Of a stretch of DNA of 64,000 bases, positions 1 to 9,254 are shown in pieces. Below the pieces are notes generated by a model. The model saw only the letters and a list, made by a program, of their open reading frames with translations. It made no database searches and was not told the origin of the DNA. This DNA is from an uncultured Roseburia sp. (lineage in GTDB: Bacteria > Bacillota > Clostridia > Lachnospirales > Lachnospiraceae): the NCBI GenBank assembly GCA_947174805.1, contig CAMWKH010000006.1, positions 1 to 64,000 on the forward strand. Reading direction: 5' to 3'. The position numbers and the translations under genes were made by a program. Position 1 is the first letter of the stretch. Every line of letters begins with the position of its first letter.

Positions 1-86
1 CCCCCCCCACCTCCCCCCCCTCCCAACCCCCCCCCCACCCATCCCCCCCCCCCCCCCCCCACCCCCCCCCCCCCCCCCCGCCCCCC
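1..86. other. Poly-C low-complexity contig edge
   Basis: The first 86 bases are almost pure C with scattered A, T and G. This contrasts with the AT-rich coding DNA that follows at once. It is most likely an assembly or sequencing artefact at a contig end, not biology. The gene after it is cut by this edge. Confidence 0.85.
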
Positions 87-605
87 AGAATCTTAGGCGG
101 TACTTATTTGTTTCTATTTTACCTGGGTATGCTTTTTATGAAGTACAAAATTTTTGAAAGTGTGACTAAGAAAAAAAGTTTAATTATTTCATGTATTGCT
201 GGTATGTTGTGGTTTCTATGGTGGAGATTTGCATGCTATAATAGATTTGCCATTGATGCCAGATTACCATTTGGAGACGGTTTGAATCCACCGGGCATAT
301 CACTCATGGTAATGGCTGTGCTTACATTATTTTTTTCATATGGTATCTTTACTCTATTAGAGTATAACAGTTTTTTTCATAAAATAATAGAATATGTGGC
401 ATGGTTTGGCAAGCATACATTATACATTTATCTCTATCATACATTGTTTTTAGATTATATGCTTCAAAAATGCATATGGCTTGGCAATAATATGTGGATA
501 AAAAGGATTGTATATCTTAGCGTAATGATTTTAGGAAGTATTATAATAGAGATATGTGTAAAATATGTTGGAAGAAAGTTCAGGGCAGTGATGTCATTAG
601 AATAA
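87..605 (+). CDS. Acyltransferase family 3 (OafA-like), C-terminal fragment
   Basis: About 172 residues remain. The frame is open right up to the poly-C run and no ribosome site precedes the internal TTG at 108, so the N-terminal half, which would carry the R-X10-H catalytic motif, is missing. What is visible is a series of hydrophobic helices ending with the segment FGKHTLYIYLYHTLFL, which is typical of the last helices of integral-membrane AT3 acyltransferases. Such enzymes O-acetylate or otherwise O-acylate sugars of surface glycans at the cytoplasmic membrane. It lies 34 bases upstream of an aminosugar transaminase gene, which fits a glycan-modifying role. The acyl donor and target cannot be read from the fragment. 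Confidence 0.7.
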   Translation, partial: RILGGTYLFLFYLGMLFMKYKIFESVTKKKSLIISCIAGMLWFLWWRFACYNRFAIDARLPFGDGLNPPGISLMVMAVLTLFFSYGIFTLLEYNSFFHKIIEYVAWFGKHTLYIYLYHTLFLDYMLQKCIWLGNNMWIKRIVYLSVMILGSIIIEICVKYVGRKFRAVMSLE

Positions 606-639
606 AAATAAAAAATAAGGACAAGAAAGGGATACAGTT

Positions 640-1731
640 ATGAAAATAATGCCAAATCGCTTGGACAGGGGTTTTTATATGTACCAGAAGGAATTTGAAG
701 AAAAAGCAATTGAAGTACTTCGTTCCGGGTGGTATGTTCTTGGGAATGAAGTACAAAGCTTTGAAGAAGAGTTTGCAAATTATACCGGGGGGGGGCATTG
801 CGTGGGACTGGCAAGTGGACTGGATGCCCTTTGGATTGCCTTTCGGGTATTAGGAATAGGTGCTGGCGACGAGGTCATTGTGCAGGGAAATACCTATATT
901 GCAAGTGTTATGGGAATTACTATAAATGGCGCAACTCCGGTTTTTGTGGAGCCGGATGAGTATTATAACATAGACGTGTCCAAGCTTGAAGAAAAAATTA
1001 CAGATAAAACGAAAGCGATTTTGGTGGTACATTTATATGGACAGGCCTCCAATATGAAACCTATTATAGAAGTGGCAAATAAATATCAATTAAAATTGGT
1101 TGAAGACTGTGCGCAATCCCATGGAGCTTGTTTTGATGGAAAAATGACAGGGACATTTGGTGATATTGGGTGTTTTTCATTTTATCCATCTAAAAATTTA
1201 GGAGCGTTCGGTGATGCAGGAGCTATTGTAACAAATAGTGAAAAAATTGCGCAGGATGTGAAAATTTTTAGGAATTATGGAAGCGAAAAACGGTATTTCA
1301 ATAAAGTTGTTGGAGCAAATTCCAGATTGGATGAATTGCAAGCGGGCTTGCTTCGTGTGCGTTTGCGGCACCTGCAGGAGTTATTGGATGAGAGAGTTGA
1401 GATTTGCAATCGTTATCTGGCAGAGATACAAAATCCTAAAATTCAGATGCCAAAGATAAGAGAATACTCGACCACTGTTTGGCATCAATTTGTTATTCGT
1501 TGTAAAGAAAGAAATTCGTTGATAAAATATTTGGATGATAATGAAGTAGGGACAATTATTCATTATCCCATTCCGCCGCATTTGTCGGAGGCTTATGCAT
1601 ATTTAGGAATGCAGACGGGAAGTTTGCCAATTACAGAACAATATGCGCAGGAAGTTTTGTCTATTCCGCTATATAATGGAATGGATAAGGAGGAACAGAG
1701 TCATGTAATAAAAGTATTGAATTCTTTTTAG
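640..1731 (+). CDS. DegT/DnrJ/EryC1 sugar aminotransferase (FdtB/QdtB-like)
   Basis: This 363-residue protein is a full-length PLP-dependent transaminase of the DegT/DnrJ/EryC1/StrS family. Visible landmarks are SGWYVLG near the start, SGLDALWIAF in the cofactor pocket, the VEDCAQSHGA stretch and the PLP lysine in YPSKNLGAFGD (about K185). The opening and SHGA segments most resemble enzymes that aminate dTDP-3-keto-6-deoxyhexoses to 3-amino sugars (FdtB, QdtB), so a 3-amino-3,6-dideoxyhexose is the likely product. No matching ketoisomerase or N-acyltransferase is visible, and these may lie beyond the contig edge. An AAAGG ribosome site lies about 9 bases before the ATG. A run of nine G at 787-795 encodes three glycines where relatives usually have other residues (see the separate entry). 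Confidence 0.85.
   Translation: MKIMPNRLDRGFYMYQKEFEEKAIEVLRSGWYVLGNEVQSFEEEFANYTGGGHCVGLASGLDALWIAFRVLGIGAGDEVIVQGNTYIASVMGITINGATPVFVEPDEYYNIDVSKLEEKITDKTKAILVVHLYGQASNMKPIIEVANKYQLKLVEDCAQSHGACFDGKMTGTFGDIGCFSFYPSKNLGAFGDAGAIVTNSEKIAQDVKIFRNYGSEKRYFNKVVGANSRLDELQAGLLRVRLRHLQELLDERVEICNRYLAEIQNPKIQMPKIREYSTTVWHQFVIRCKERNSLIKYLDDNEVGTIIHYPIPPHLSEAYAYLGMQTGSLPITEQYAQEVLSIPLYNGMDKEEQSHVIKVLNSF
787..795 (+). repeat. G9 homopolymer inside the aminotransferase gene
   Basis: Nine consecutive G bases form codons 50-52 (Gly-Gly-Gly) in an otherwise AT-rich gene. The frame is open at nine. Gain or loss of one G would truncate the protein soon afterwards. This makes it a candidate slipped-strand contingency tract, although a homopolymer sequencing error is possible. 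Confidence 0.55.
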
Positions 1732-1770
1732 AGGCAGAGTTAAATGGTGATATGAATTTGAGGTGTTGTA

Positions 1771-2301
1771 ATGAAGGAAAGTTTACTGTTTCAAAAAATT
1801 TATCGCATATCTAATAGCAATATGGTTAGAGCAGGTCAATGTTTTACCTATAATGAAAAAGCATTTCAGTGCCTTATAGGAAAAAATCCACAGTATATTG
1901 ATGTGTATGAATTTGATGGATTAGAAAATGAAGAATTGGTTTCTGCATTATATTTACGCTTCATGAATCGTCTGCCTGATCCTAGTGCAATACAGGTATT
2001 CAGAAAATACCAAAATATTTGTGGTGAAGATGTAGAATTATTAAAATTTTGTTTGATTCAATACCTTAGTAAGTCGCCTGAACATAAAAAATTGTTTAAA
2101 AAAGTAGCTAAAGATAAAAATAATATAAAAAATAGAAAAAAGTCCTGTATTAAGTTTTTAAGGATTATTTTGACAGAAAAGGCGTTGATGTGTCGTGTCT
2201 TATTTCATAGATATATTTTTGAGCCTTTATGGATGAGGATTCCAAAATCAATTCGCAACTTTATACGCAAAATATGTGGTAGGGAGACAAAAGAATGGTA
2301 A
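1771..2301 (+). CDS. Hypothetical protein, weakly DUF4214-like
   Basis: I do not recognise this 176-residue protein with confidence. Residues about 55-75 (ELVSALYLRFMNRLPDPSAI) resemble the repeat unit of DUF4214, a small helical module found in surface and glycan-locus proteins, whose usual pattern is LY..FLGR.PDP.G. The C-terminal third is rich in Lys and Arg with hydrophobic stretches, suggesting a membrane-associated basic tail. No signal peptide is seen. Its last seven bases overlap the start of the downstream glycosyltransferase, so the two are probably translationally coupled. A role assisting that glycosyltransferase is inferred from position only. Confidence 0.6.
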   Translation: MKESLLFQKIYRISNSNMVRAGQCFTYNEKAFQCLIGKNPQYIDVYEFDGLENEELVSALYLRFMNRLPDPSAIQVFRKYQNICGEDVELLKFCLIQYLSKSPEHKKLFKKVAKDKNNIKNRKKSCIKFLRIILTEKALMCRVLFHRYIFEPLWMRIPKSIRNFIRKICGRETKEW

Positions 2302-3446
2302 TCTGTATTGATGTTACAGAAATGTTGAATGTTGATTTTATTTCAGGAATTCAACGAGTGGTAAAAGAAATACTTATACGCTGGATACAAAATAATACAT
2401 TTGACTTACAATTGCTAAAATATGATTTTGCAAAAGAATGTTTTGTTCTTGTTGACAATGAAAAATTTTATGATTATTATACGGGAAAGTATCTACAAAA
2501 AGATGAATTGCTGACAAAGGATTTCATTTTATTAAAGGATTTTAGGGAGAATATGATTTTTTTTGATATGGACAGTGTATGGATGAATTTTTGTAAGAGA
2601 AGCTGGCTATTGCCCATATTAAAAAAGCAGGGAGTTAGAACAGCGGCTCTAATTTATGACATAATACCAATTACAGACTCACAGTATTGTCATGAATTTA
2701 CAACTCTAAATTTTATGGAGTATTTAGGTGCGCATTTAAAGTATTCTGATTTAATTATCACTAATGCGGAGGCGACGAAAAATGCAATTTCTGAATTGAT
2801 TTTGGATACAGAAGTGAAAACGCTAAATTGCAAAGTGGTTAAGCTAGGTAGTGATTTTGAAACAAAAAAAAGTGGGGACAAGCAAATTCGTGAACAAGTA
2901 AAATCTATTGTATCAAAAGGAAAATACGTGTTGATGGTTGGAACATTAGAGCCCAGAAAGAATCATCAATATGCATTGCGTGCTTTTGAAAAAAAACTTT
3001 TCCAGAAAAATTTGAATTTGGTTTTTGCAGGGAGAGTGGGGTGGAATATCGAAAAATTTGTGGAACAGGTACATCAGCATTCAAAATATGATACGCAGTT
3101 GTTTCATATTCAGGATGCGTCAGATACAGAAATTAATTATCTATACGAAAATGCATTTGTAGTGGCATTTCCTAGTTTTAATGAAGGGTTTGGTTTGCCT
3201 ATTATTGAAGCTTTTGACAGAGGCATTCCTGTTTTAGCTGCGGACAAAGCAGTATTAAGAGAGGTGGGGGGGGATTATTGTGAATATTTTAATTTAAATA
3301 ATATAGATGAATTTATTAAGGAAATAGAGGAGTTAATGAATAAACCTGAAAAGTATTGCTATTTGAAAAAAAAGATAGAAGGATATAAAAAGACTATGTG
3401 GGAAGAAACAGCTCTTAACATGGGTGCGCTATTGACCAATTTGTAA
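2295..3446 (+). CDS. GT4-family glycosyltransferase
   Basis: This 383-residue protein is a GT-B fold glycosyltransferase of family 4. The C-terminal donor domain shows VGTLEPRKNHQYAL (about 216-229) and the EX7E-type motif region FPSFNEGFGLPIIEAF (about 293-308), followed by the conserved REVGGDY stretch. The N-terminal acceptor domain begins with CIDVTEML and has no signal peptide, so it acts on the cytoplasmic face. It should add one sugar to a lipid-linked glycan from an NDP-sugar, but donor and linkage cannot be read. Its start overlaps the preceding small gene. The VGG codons contain a run of eight G at 3266-3273. Confidence 0.88.
   Translation: MVICIDVTEMLNVDFISGIQRVVKEILIRWIQNNTFDLQLLKYDFAKECFVLVDNEKFYDYYTGKYLQKDELLTKDFILLKDFRENMIFFDMDSVWMNFCKRSWLLPILKKQGVRTAALIYDIIPITDSQYCHEFTTLNFMEYLGAHLKYSDLIITNAEATKNAISELILDTEVKTLNCKVVKLGSDFETKKSGDKQIREQVKSIVSKGKYVLMVGTLEPRKNHQYALRAFEKKLFQKNLNLVFAGRVGWNIEKFVEQVHQHSKYDTQLFHIQDASDTEINYLYENAFVVAFPSFNEGFGLPIIEAFDRGIPVLAADKAVLREVGGDYCEYFNLNNIDEFIKEIEELMNKPEKYCYLKKKIEGYKKTMWEETALNMGALLTNL
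3266..3273 (+). repeat. G8 homopolymer in the GT4 gene
   Basis: Eight consecutive G encode the end of Val plus Gly-Gly in the conserved EVGGD motif of the glycosyltransferase. The run is rare for the local base composition. A one-base slip would remove the last ~55 residues, so the tract could switch the enzyme off. Confidence 0.5.
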
Positions 3447-3465
3447 TATAATAGGAGACAATTAG

Positions 3466-5220
3466 ATGATTAGGTACGCAGATAAAAAAAAGATATTACC
3501 AATCGTAGCGGCGTCTATAATAGCTACAGTTGTGATATTGTGGCAAATGAGAATATGGGATTTTGATTTAAATGTTTTACCTGGAACAAGCGGAGATCAC
3601 TTGTTGGGAATTATGACTTTGCGTTCCATGAAAGAAAATGGTTTGCGGGGACTATGGATTAATAGCCGGTTAGGAGCCCCAGATGTGTCTGCATTAGTGG
3701 ATTGCCCTTTTTTGGATTTGCCTATGGCGGTATTAGGATATATATTTACTGTGATTTTTCGTTCAGAGGTAATTGCGTACTATCTGCTTTATATTATTAC
3801 GTATCCATTAGCTGCAGCATCTATGTGTTTTTTGATGAGTAAGCTGACAGATAAGGGGTGGATAAATGCCTCAATATCTGTGTTATATGCAATAACGCCG
3901 TATCATTTTTGGCGTGGGACGGGGCATCTTACTTTAAGTTTTTACTATGTGATTCCTTTTGGTATATATTGTGCATTGGTAGTGGCAGAAGAAAATTATA
4001 CAGGTTTATTTCCACAAAAATGGAAAAATTATGTTGGCATAAAAGTCTGTTGGATACTTCTTATTTTTTTAGTTGGAATCAGTAATGTATATTATTCCTT
4101 TTTCTGCATGATTATGGTGTTGATGTCTATAATTTACAAATTGCTTATAAAGAAGACATGGAAAGTTTTGATTTATGAGGCTTGCGTATTTTATGAAATG
4201 GCGGCTGCTTTTGTAATTGGAATTTTACCCAAGCTAATTTTTTCATTGAAATACGGCAAAAATACAGTGGCATGTGTGCGTTTGCCTTGGGAATCAGAGT
4301 TATATGGTTTGAAAATAATTCAATTATTTATACCTACTTCATTGACAAAGTCCGATTTTTTGAGAAATATATTTTTGGAATATACAAAAGACGGGTTCAA
4401 TATTAATGAGAATATGGCTGCAAGTTTAGGAATTGCTGGTTGTGTTGGTTTTGTGTTAATGTGTGTTTGGGTGATACAGAAGCTGATGCTGGAAAATAAG
4501 CCTGGCAGCAGGGAAGATGCAATTATTACCTTATGTTCTTTAAATACATTAGTATTAGTTCTATATTGTACAACAGGAGGTTTTGGTACAATATTTAGTT
4601 ATCTTGTAACACCAGAAATACGGGCATTAAATAGGGTGAGCATTGTTATTGAAGCATTGGCAATGGTGGCATTATCGGTTTTCTTAGTTTCACATTGTAA
4701 AAAAGTTTTTTCAATAACATTTGTGGTGATTTTGTGTTTGCTTACGTTTTATGCAGATGTTCCCTCAATAAGGGCTTTGGGTACACAGGATGATGTAAAA
4801 GATGATTCAAAGATGTATAGTGTTTTCTTTTCGGATATAGAAGAGCAGTTGGAAGAGAATAGTATGGTTTACCAGCTGCCGATGGCTGAGTTCCCGGAAT
4901 ATGGTTATGTTTATAATATGGCTGATTATTCTATGCTTCGAGGATATTTATTTACGGATACAATTCGTTGGAGTTATGGAGGAATAAAGGGACGTAATGA
5001 TGCTGCAAAAGGCCTTAATCTGGATAATGGTATGAGCGAGAGGTTTGTACATGGATTGACGGATAACGGTTTTTCAGGTGTATATATTGATACGGAAGGA
5101 TATGAAGATGGTGGTGCAGCTATTAATAATTTTTACCAGAAACAATTAGGCCTAAAGCCCCTTGTATCAGATGATGAAAAATTGTATTTCTACAATATAA
5201 CAGATAAATTTGATTTCTAA
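3466..5220 (+). CDS. Polytopic membrane protein, GT-C-like
   Basis: This 584-residue protein has about 10-12 hydrophobic helices between residues 10 and 425, then a soluble extracytoplasmic C-terminal domain of ~150 residues. After the first helix the stretch LPGTSGDHLLGIMTL holds acidic and polar residues in the position of the catalytic first loop of GT-C glycosyltransferases, which use polyprenyl-phosphate sugars outside the cell. The overall layout recalls YfhO/DUF6311-type proteins. I infer a role in decorating or polymerising the glycan on the outer face, with a lipid-linked sugar as donor, but no specific activity can be named. It sits 19 bases after the GT4 gene and 19 before rfbF, in the same apparent operon. 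Confidence 0.7.
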   Translation: MIRYADKKKILPIVAASIIATVVILWQMRIWDFDLNVLPGTSGDHLLGIMTLRSMKENGLRGLWINSRLGAPDVSALVDCPFLDLPMAVLGYIFTVIFRSEVIAYYLLYIITYPLAAASMCFLMSKLTDKGWINASISVLYAITPYHFWRGTGHLTLSFYYVIPFGIYCALVVAEENYTGLFPQKWKNYVGIKVCWILLIFLVGISNVYYSFFCMIMVLMSIIYKLLIKKTWKVLIYEACVFYEMAAAFVIGILPKLIFSLKYGKNTVACVRLPWESELYGLKIIQLFIPTSLTKSDFLRNIFLEYTKDGFNINENMAASLGIAGCVGFVLMCVWVIQKLMLENKPGSREDAIITLCSLNTLVLVLYCTTGGFGTIFSYLVTPEIRALNRVSIVIEALAMVALSVFLVSHCKKVFSITFVVILCLLTFYADVPSIRALGTQDDVKDDSKMYSVFFSDIEEQLEENSMVYQLPMAEFPEYGYVYNMADYSMLRGYLFTDTIRWSYGGIKGRNDAAKGLNLDNGMSERFVHGLTDNGFSGVYIDTEGYEDGGAAINNFYQKQLGLKPLVSDDEKLYFYNITDKFDF

Positions 5221-5239
5221 TTAAAGGAGAAAGATTTAG

Positions 5240-6013
5240 ATGAAAGTAGTAATTTTAGCAGGAGGATTTGGAACTCGAATAAGTGAGGAGAGTTTTTTAA
5301 AACCGAAGCCTATGCTTGAAATTGGCGGAAAACCTATTTTATGGCATATTATGAAGGAGTATTCTCATTATGGTTACAATGAATTTATTATATGTTGTGG
5401 ATACAAACAACATATTGTAAAGGAATGGTTTGCAGATTATTATCTTTACAATAGTGATGTGACATTTGATTTCAGCAATGGAAATGAAATGACAGTGCAT
5501 AATAATGTAGCGGAACCCTGGAAAGTGACTTTGGTTGATACAGGACTAAACACAATGACTGGCGGACGAGTGAAAAGAATTCAAAAGTATGTTGGGAACG
5601 AAACCTTTATGTTAACATATGGTGATGGAGTTTCTGATATTAATATACAGGAGTTGGTGGATTTTCATAGAGAGCATGGGAAAATTGCCACATTAACTGC
5701 GGCCACAGCAAGTCAAAGGTTTGGTGTACTGGACATTAAAAGTGATAGTATCATCAGTTCATTTCGTGAAAAGAGTATGGATGACGGTTCAAGAATTAAT
5801 GCCGGGTATATGGTTTTGGAACCCCAAATTTTTGACTTTATAGATGGAGATAAAACCGTATTTGAAAAGCAGCCTTTGGAGTCAGTGGCCAATATGGGTG
5901 AATTAAAGGCATTTATGTTCGACGGATATTGGCAATGCATGGACACAAAACGTGAAATGGACAAGTTAAATGAACTTTGGGATACGGGGAAAGCACCTTG
6001 GAAATCATGGTAA
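5240..6013 (+). CDS. rfbF: Glucose-1-phosphate cytidylyltransferase
   Basis: This enzyme couples CTP and alpha-D-glucose 1-phosphate to CDP-D-glucose, the first committed step for CDP-3,6-dideoxyhexoses. The 257-residue length is normal for the family. The nucleotide-binding start LAGGFGTRISEES, the KPKPMLEIGGKPILWHI block, the conserved YGDGVSDI metal-binding segment and the RFGVLDI and GYMVLEP regions all match RfbF/DdhA. An AAGGAG ribosome site lies just upstream of the ATG. It is followed 22 bases later by rfbH. The dehydratase partner rfbG lies 7.4 kb downstream in the same run of genes, separated by the branching enzymes. Confidence 0.93.
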   Translation: MKVVILAGGFGTRISEESFLKPKPMLEIGGKPILWHIMKEYSHYGYNEFIICCGYKQHIVKEWFADYYLYNSDVTFDFSNGNEMTVHNNVAEPWKVTLVDTGLNTMTGGRVKRIQKYVGNETFMLTYGDGVSDINIQELVDFHREHGKIATLTAATASQRFGVLDIKSDSIISSFREKSMDDGSRINAGYMVLEPQIFDFIDGDKTVFEKQPLESVANMGELKAFMFDGYWQCMDTKREMDKLNELWDTGKAPWKSW

Positions 6014-6035
6014 AATGCTGATAGGAGAAAGAAAT

Positions 6036-7376
6036 ATGTTTGAAAATGTAACAGAAGAACAGGCAAAGAAACAAATTTTAGATATGGTAGCAGAATATTG
6101 TGATATTTATCATAACAGAAAAAAAGAATTTGAGCCAGGGGATAGAATTACTTATGCATCCAGAGTATATGATCACGAAGAAATGTGTAATCTGGTAGAT
6201 TCTGCTTTGGAATTCTGGCTCACGGCAGGAAGATACACGGTAGAGTTTGAAAAGAAATTTTCCGAATATTTGAATGTAAAATATTGTTCTTTAGTAAATT
6301 CGGGTTCTTCCGCAAACCTCAATGCGTTTATGGCATTGACTTCACCACTTTTAGGGGACAGGCAGGTGAAACCAGGGGATGAAATGATTACTGTTGCCGC
6401 AGGTTTTCCGACAACAGTGACTCCTGCAATTCAATATGGCGTAGTCCCTGTTTTTATTGATGTTACAATTCCACAGTATAATCTGGATGTCTCTCAATTA
6501 GAAAAGGCTTTATCAGAGAAAACAAAAGTTGTGATGGCAGCTCATACATTAGGAAATCCTTTTGATTTAAAAGCAGTGAGAGAATTTTGCGATAAACATA
6601 AATTATGGTTAATTGAAGATAACTGTGATGCTTTGGGTTCTCGTTACACTTTAAATGGAGAAGAAAAGTTTACAGGAACGATTGGGGATATTGGGACATC
6701 TTCCTTTTATCCGCCGCATCATATGACTATGGGGGAAGGCGGTGCGGTCTATACAAATGACCCATTACTGAATAAGTGTATCCGTTCTTTCAGGGATTGG
6801 GGCCGTGATTGTGTCTGTGCTTCCGGACAGGATAATTTGTGCGGGCACAGATTTGATAAACAGTACGGAGAATTGCCATTGGGTTATGACCATAAATATG
6901 TGTATTCTCATTTTGGATATAATTTAAAGGCCACAGATATGCAGGCGGCTGTTGGTTGTGCCCAGATTAAGAAATTTCCCGGATTTGTAGAAAGACGGAG
7001 GCAAAATTTTGACAGGCTGAAAGCAGGGCTTTCCGGTTGCGAGGATAAGCTGATACTTCCAGAGGCATGTGAGAATTCACGCCCAAGTTGGTTTGGCTTT
7101 TTAATTACATGTCAAAAAGGAATAGACAGAAATATGGTTGTTCCGTACATCGAAAAACACGGAATACAGACAAGAATGTTATTTGCAGGAAATCTTACGA
7201 AACATCCGTGCTTTGACCAGATGCGGGCCAGTGGAAAAGGATACCGTGTGATTGATAACTTATTGAATACAGACCGAATTATGCGGGATACATTTTGGGT
7301 AGGGGTATATCCGGGAATGACAGATGAGATGATTGATTATATGGCGCAGATTATAAAGGAAGCAGTTAATCAATAA
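6036..7376 (+). CDS. rfbH: CDP-4-keto-6-deoxyglucose 3-dehydrase (E1)
   Basis: This is the PMP-dependent [2Fe-2S] dehydrase that removes the C3 hydroxyl of CDP-4-keto-6-deoxy-D-glucose. I place the start at 6036, not at the upstream in-frame ATG at 5970, because an AGGAG site lies ~8 bases before it and the upstream start would overlap rfbF. That gives 446 residues. The lysine that normally binds PLP is replaced by histidine in PPHHMTMGEGG (H228/H229), the hallmark of this family. Cysteines CVC-X7-C near residues 260-270 match the iron-sulfur motif. The usual NADH-dependent reductase partner (E3, AscD/DdhD) is not in the window, so electrons must come from elsewhere. Confidence 0.93.
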   Translation: MFENVTEEQAKKQILDMVAEYCDIYHNRKKEFEPGDRITYASRVYDHEEMCNLVDSALEFWLTAGRYTVEFEKKFSEYLNVKYCSLVNSGSSANLNAFMALTSPLLGDRQVKPGDEMITVAAGFPTTVTPAIQYGVVPVFIDVTIPQYNLDVSQLEKALSEKTKVVMAAHTLGNPFDLKAVREFCDKHKLWLIEDNCDALGSRYTLNGEEKFTGTIGDIGTSSFYPPHHMTMGEGGAVYTNDPLLNKCIRSFRDWGRDCVCASGQDNLCGHRFDKQYGELPLGYDHKYVYSHFGYNLKATDMQAAVGCAQIKKFPGFVERRRQNFDRLKAGLSGCEDKLILPEACENSRPSWFGFLITCQKGIDRNMVVPYIEKHGIQTRMLFAGNLTKHPCFDQMRASGKGYRVIDNLLNTDRIMRDTFWVGVYPGMTDEMIDYMAQIIKEAVNQ

Positions 7377-7408
7377 TGCAGAGATGTGAGATGGGAAGGA
7401 GAAAATAG

Positions 7409-9250
7409 ATGAAGCAAAGACTTGCAGATTATGTGGCGGATTTTTTAGTAGATCATGGGATTAAAGATTGTTTTATGGTAGTAGGCGGAGGAGCCATGCA
7501 TCTCAATGATGCTTTAGGGCACAAAGATGGTTTACATTGTACATTTAATCACCATGAGCAGGCCTGCGCTATTGCTGCGGAGGCTTATGCAAGGGTGGAT
7601 AACAAAATTGCAGCACTATGTGTGACTACTGGACCGGGAGGAACAAATGCCATTACAGGTGTTGTGGGAGGCTGGCTGGATTCTGTTCCTATGCTGGTGA
7701 TTTCTGGTCAGGTGCGGTATGATACAACAGCTAGATATATGAACCAATATACGGAAGGGCTGCCATTGCGTGCAGTGGGGGATCAGGAGTTTGATATTAC
7801 AAAATCAGTTTCCAGCATGTGTAAATATGCAACTATGATTGAGGACCCTATGGATATCCGGTATGCTCTGGAAAAGGCATATCATCTGGCAATGACTGGA
7901 AGACGTGGGCCGTCTTGGGTAGATATTCCGGTTAATTATCAAGGATGTTATATTGAAACAGATGATTTGAGGGGTTATGACCCGGCAGAGGATGGGGAGC
8001 AGATGCCGACAGCTGTTGAAAAGTCGGTGGTACAAGAAGTAGTAGAGAAAATAATGAAGGCAAAAAGACCGGTATTATATGCAGGCAACGGGATTCGGCT
8101 ATCCCAGGGATATTGGGAGTTTCGTCAGTCAGTGAATGCGCTGGGGATACCGGTGGTTACATGCTGGGATTCGATTGATGCAATAGAAGATGAAAATCCG
8201 CTTTATGTTGGCAGAGGCGGAATCATGGGAGACAGGCCAGGGAATTTTGCAGTGCAGAATGCGGATCTTGTTTTGGCAGTAGGAAATCGTCTTTCTATTC
8301 GCCAGGTGGGTTATAACTGGAAAACATGGGCAAGGGAAGCATATGTTATTATGGTTGACGTAGACCCGGCAGAATTAAAAAAGACTACACTTCATGTTGA
8401 ATTGCCAATCTGTGCAGATGCAAAAGATTTTTTTGTAACAATGAATAAGATATTAGAGAAAAAGGATAAGCCATTATTTGGGGATGTAAGTTGGATTCAG
8501 CGATGTCAGACCTGGAAAAAGGAGTATCCTGTTACTTTACCCAGGCATTGGGAGGAGGACGGGAAATATGTCAATGTGTACGCTTTTATTAAGTACTTAA
8601 GTCAGAATTTAAACGATGGCAACATGACCGTAGTTTCTAATGGCAGTGCCTGTGTTGTGGGAAGCCATAATTATGTGATAAAGAAAAATGCTAGATTTCT
8701 GATAAACAGTGGGATTGCCAGCATGGGATACGGACTGCCGGCAGCAATAGGAGCATGTATTGCGAATAATAAGCAGATCACAATCTGTCTGGAGGGAGAT
8801 GGGAGTATTATGATGAATCTTCAGGAGCTACAGACAGTATTGACAAATAAGCTCCCTATTAAAATATTTTTGATTAATAATGAAGGGTATCATTCTATAA
8901 GGCAGACACAGAATAATCTTTTTGCAGAACATGAAAAAGTTGGTATTGGACCAGAGAGTAAAGACTTGTCGTTTCCGGATTTTAAAAAGTTAGCGGAAGC
9001 TTTTGGATATACTTACCTGGAAGCCCATAGCAATGCAGAAATGAAAAATGCAGTAGACCAGGCATTAACATCAGATGGAACGGTATTCTGTGAAGTGTTT
9101 GTGTCCCCATCTCAATATTTTGAACCGAAGAGTGCAACAAAGAAATTAGCAGATGGAACACTTGTCAGTCCGCCATTGGAAGATTTGGCACCATTCTTAC
9201 CTCAAGAAGAGTTAGAGAGGAATATGATAATTGAAACAGTAAAGGAATAG
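7409..9250 (+). CDS. ThDP-dependent acetolactate-synthase-like enzyme (YerE-like)
   Basis: This 613-residue protein has the three-domain layout of acetohydroxyacid synthase-type ThDP enzymes. Seen directly are the activating glutamate in NHHEQACAIAAEAYAR (E50), TGPGGTNAITG, and the ThDP-Mg motif EGDGSIMMN...NN near 465-495. It is unlikely to serve branched-chain amino acid synthesis, since it sits between rfbH and sugar-tailoring genes with no ilvN or ilvC. In yersiniose synthesis the homologous flavoenzyme YerE decarboxylates pyruvate and transfers the two-carbon unit to C4 of CDP-3,6-dideoxy-4-ketohexose. I infer the same type of chain-branching reaction here. A 32-base gap with a GGAG ribosome site follows rfbH. 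Confidence 0.82.
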   Translation: MKQRLADYVADFLVDHGIKDCFMVVGGGAMHLNDALGHKDGLHCTFNHHEQACAIAAEAYARVDNKIAALCVTTGPGGTNAITGVVGGWLDSVPMLVISGQVRYDTTARYMNQYTEGLPLRAVGDQEFDITKSVSSMCKYATMIEDPMDIRYALEKAYHLAMTGRRGPSWVDIPVNYQGCYIETDDLRGYDPAEDGEQMPTAVEKSVVQEVVEKIMKAKRPVLYAGNGIRLSQGYWEFRQSVNALGIPVVTCWDSIDAIEDENPLYVGRGGIMGDRPGNFAVQNADLVLAVGNRLSIRQVGYNWKTWAREAYVIMVDVDPAELKKTTLHVELPICADAKDFFVTMNKILEKKDKPLFGDVSWIQRCQTWKKEYPVTLPRHWEEDGKYVNVYAFIKYLSQNLNDGNMTVVSNGSACVVGSHNYVIKKNARFLINSGIASMGYGLPAAIGACIANNKQITICLEGDGSIMMNLQELQTVLTNKLPIKIFLINNEGYHSIRQTQNNLFAEHEKVGIGPESKDLSFPDFKKLAEAFGYTYLEAHSNAEMKNAVDQALTSDGTVFCEVFVSPSQYFEPKSATKKLADGTLVSPPLEDLAPFLPQEELERNMIIETVKE

Positions 9251-9254
9251 GCCA

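Noticed and set aside
1-86. C-rich regulatory repeat or telomere-like sequence
   Set aside because: The run is irregular poly-C at a contig edge that truncates a gene, which points to an artefact.
7409-9250. Biosynthetic acetolactate synthase (ilvB)
   Set aside because: No regulatory subunit or other ilv genes are nearby, and the gene is embedded between rfbH and sugar-tailoring genes.
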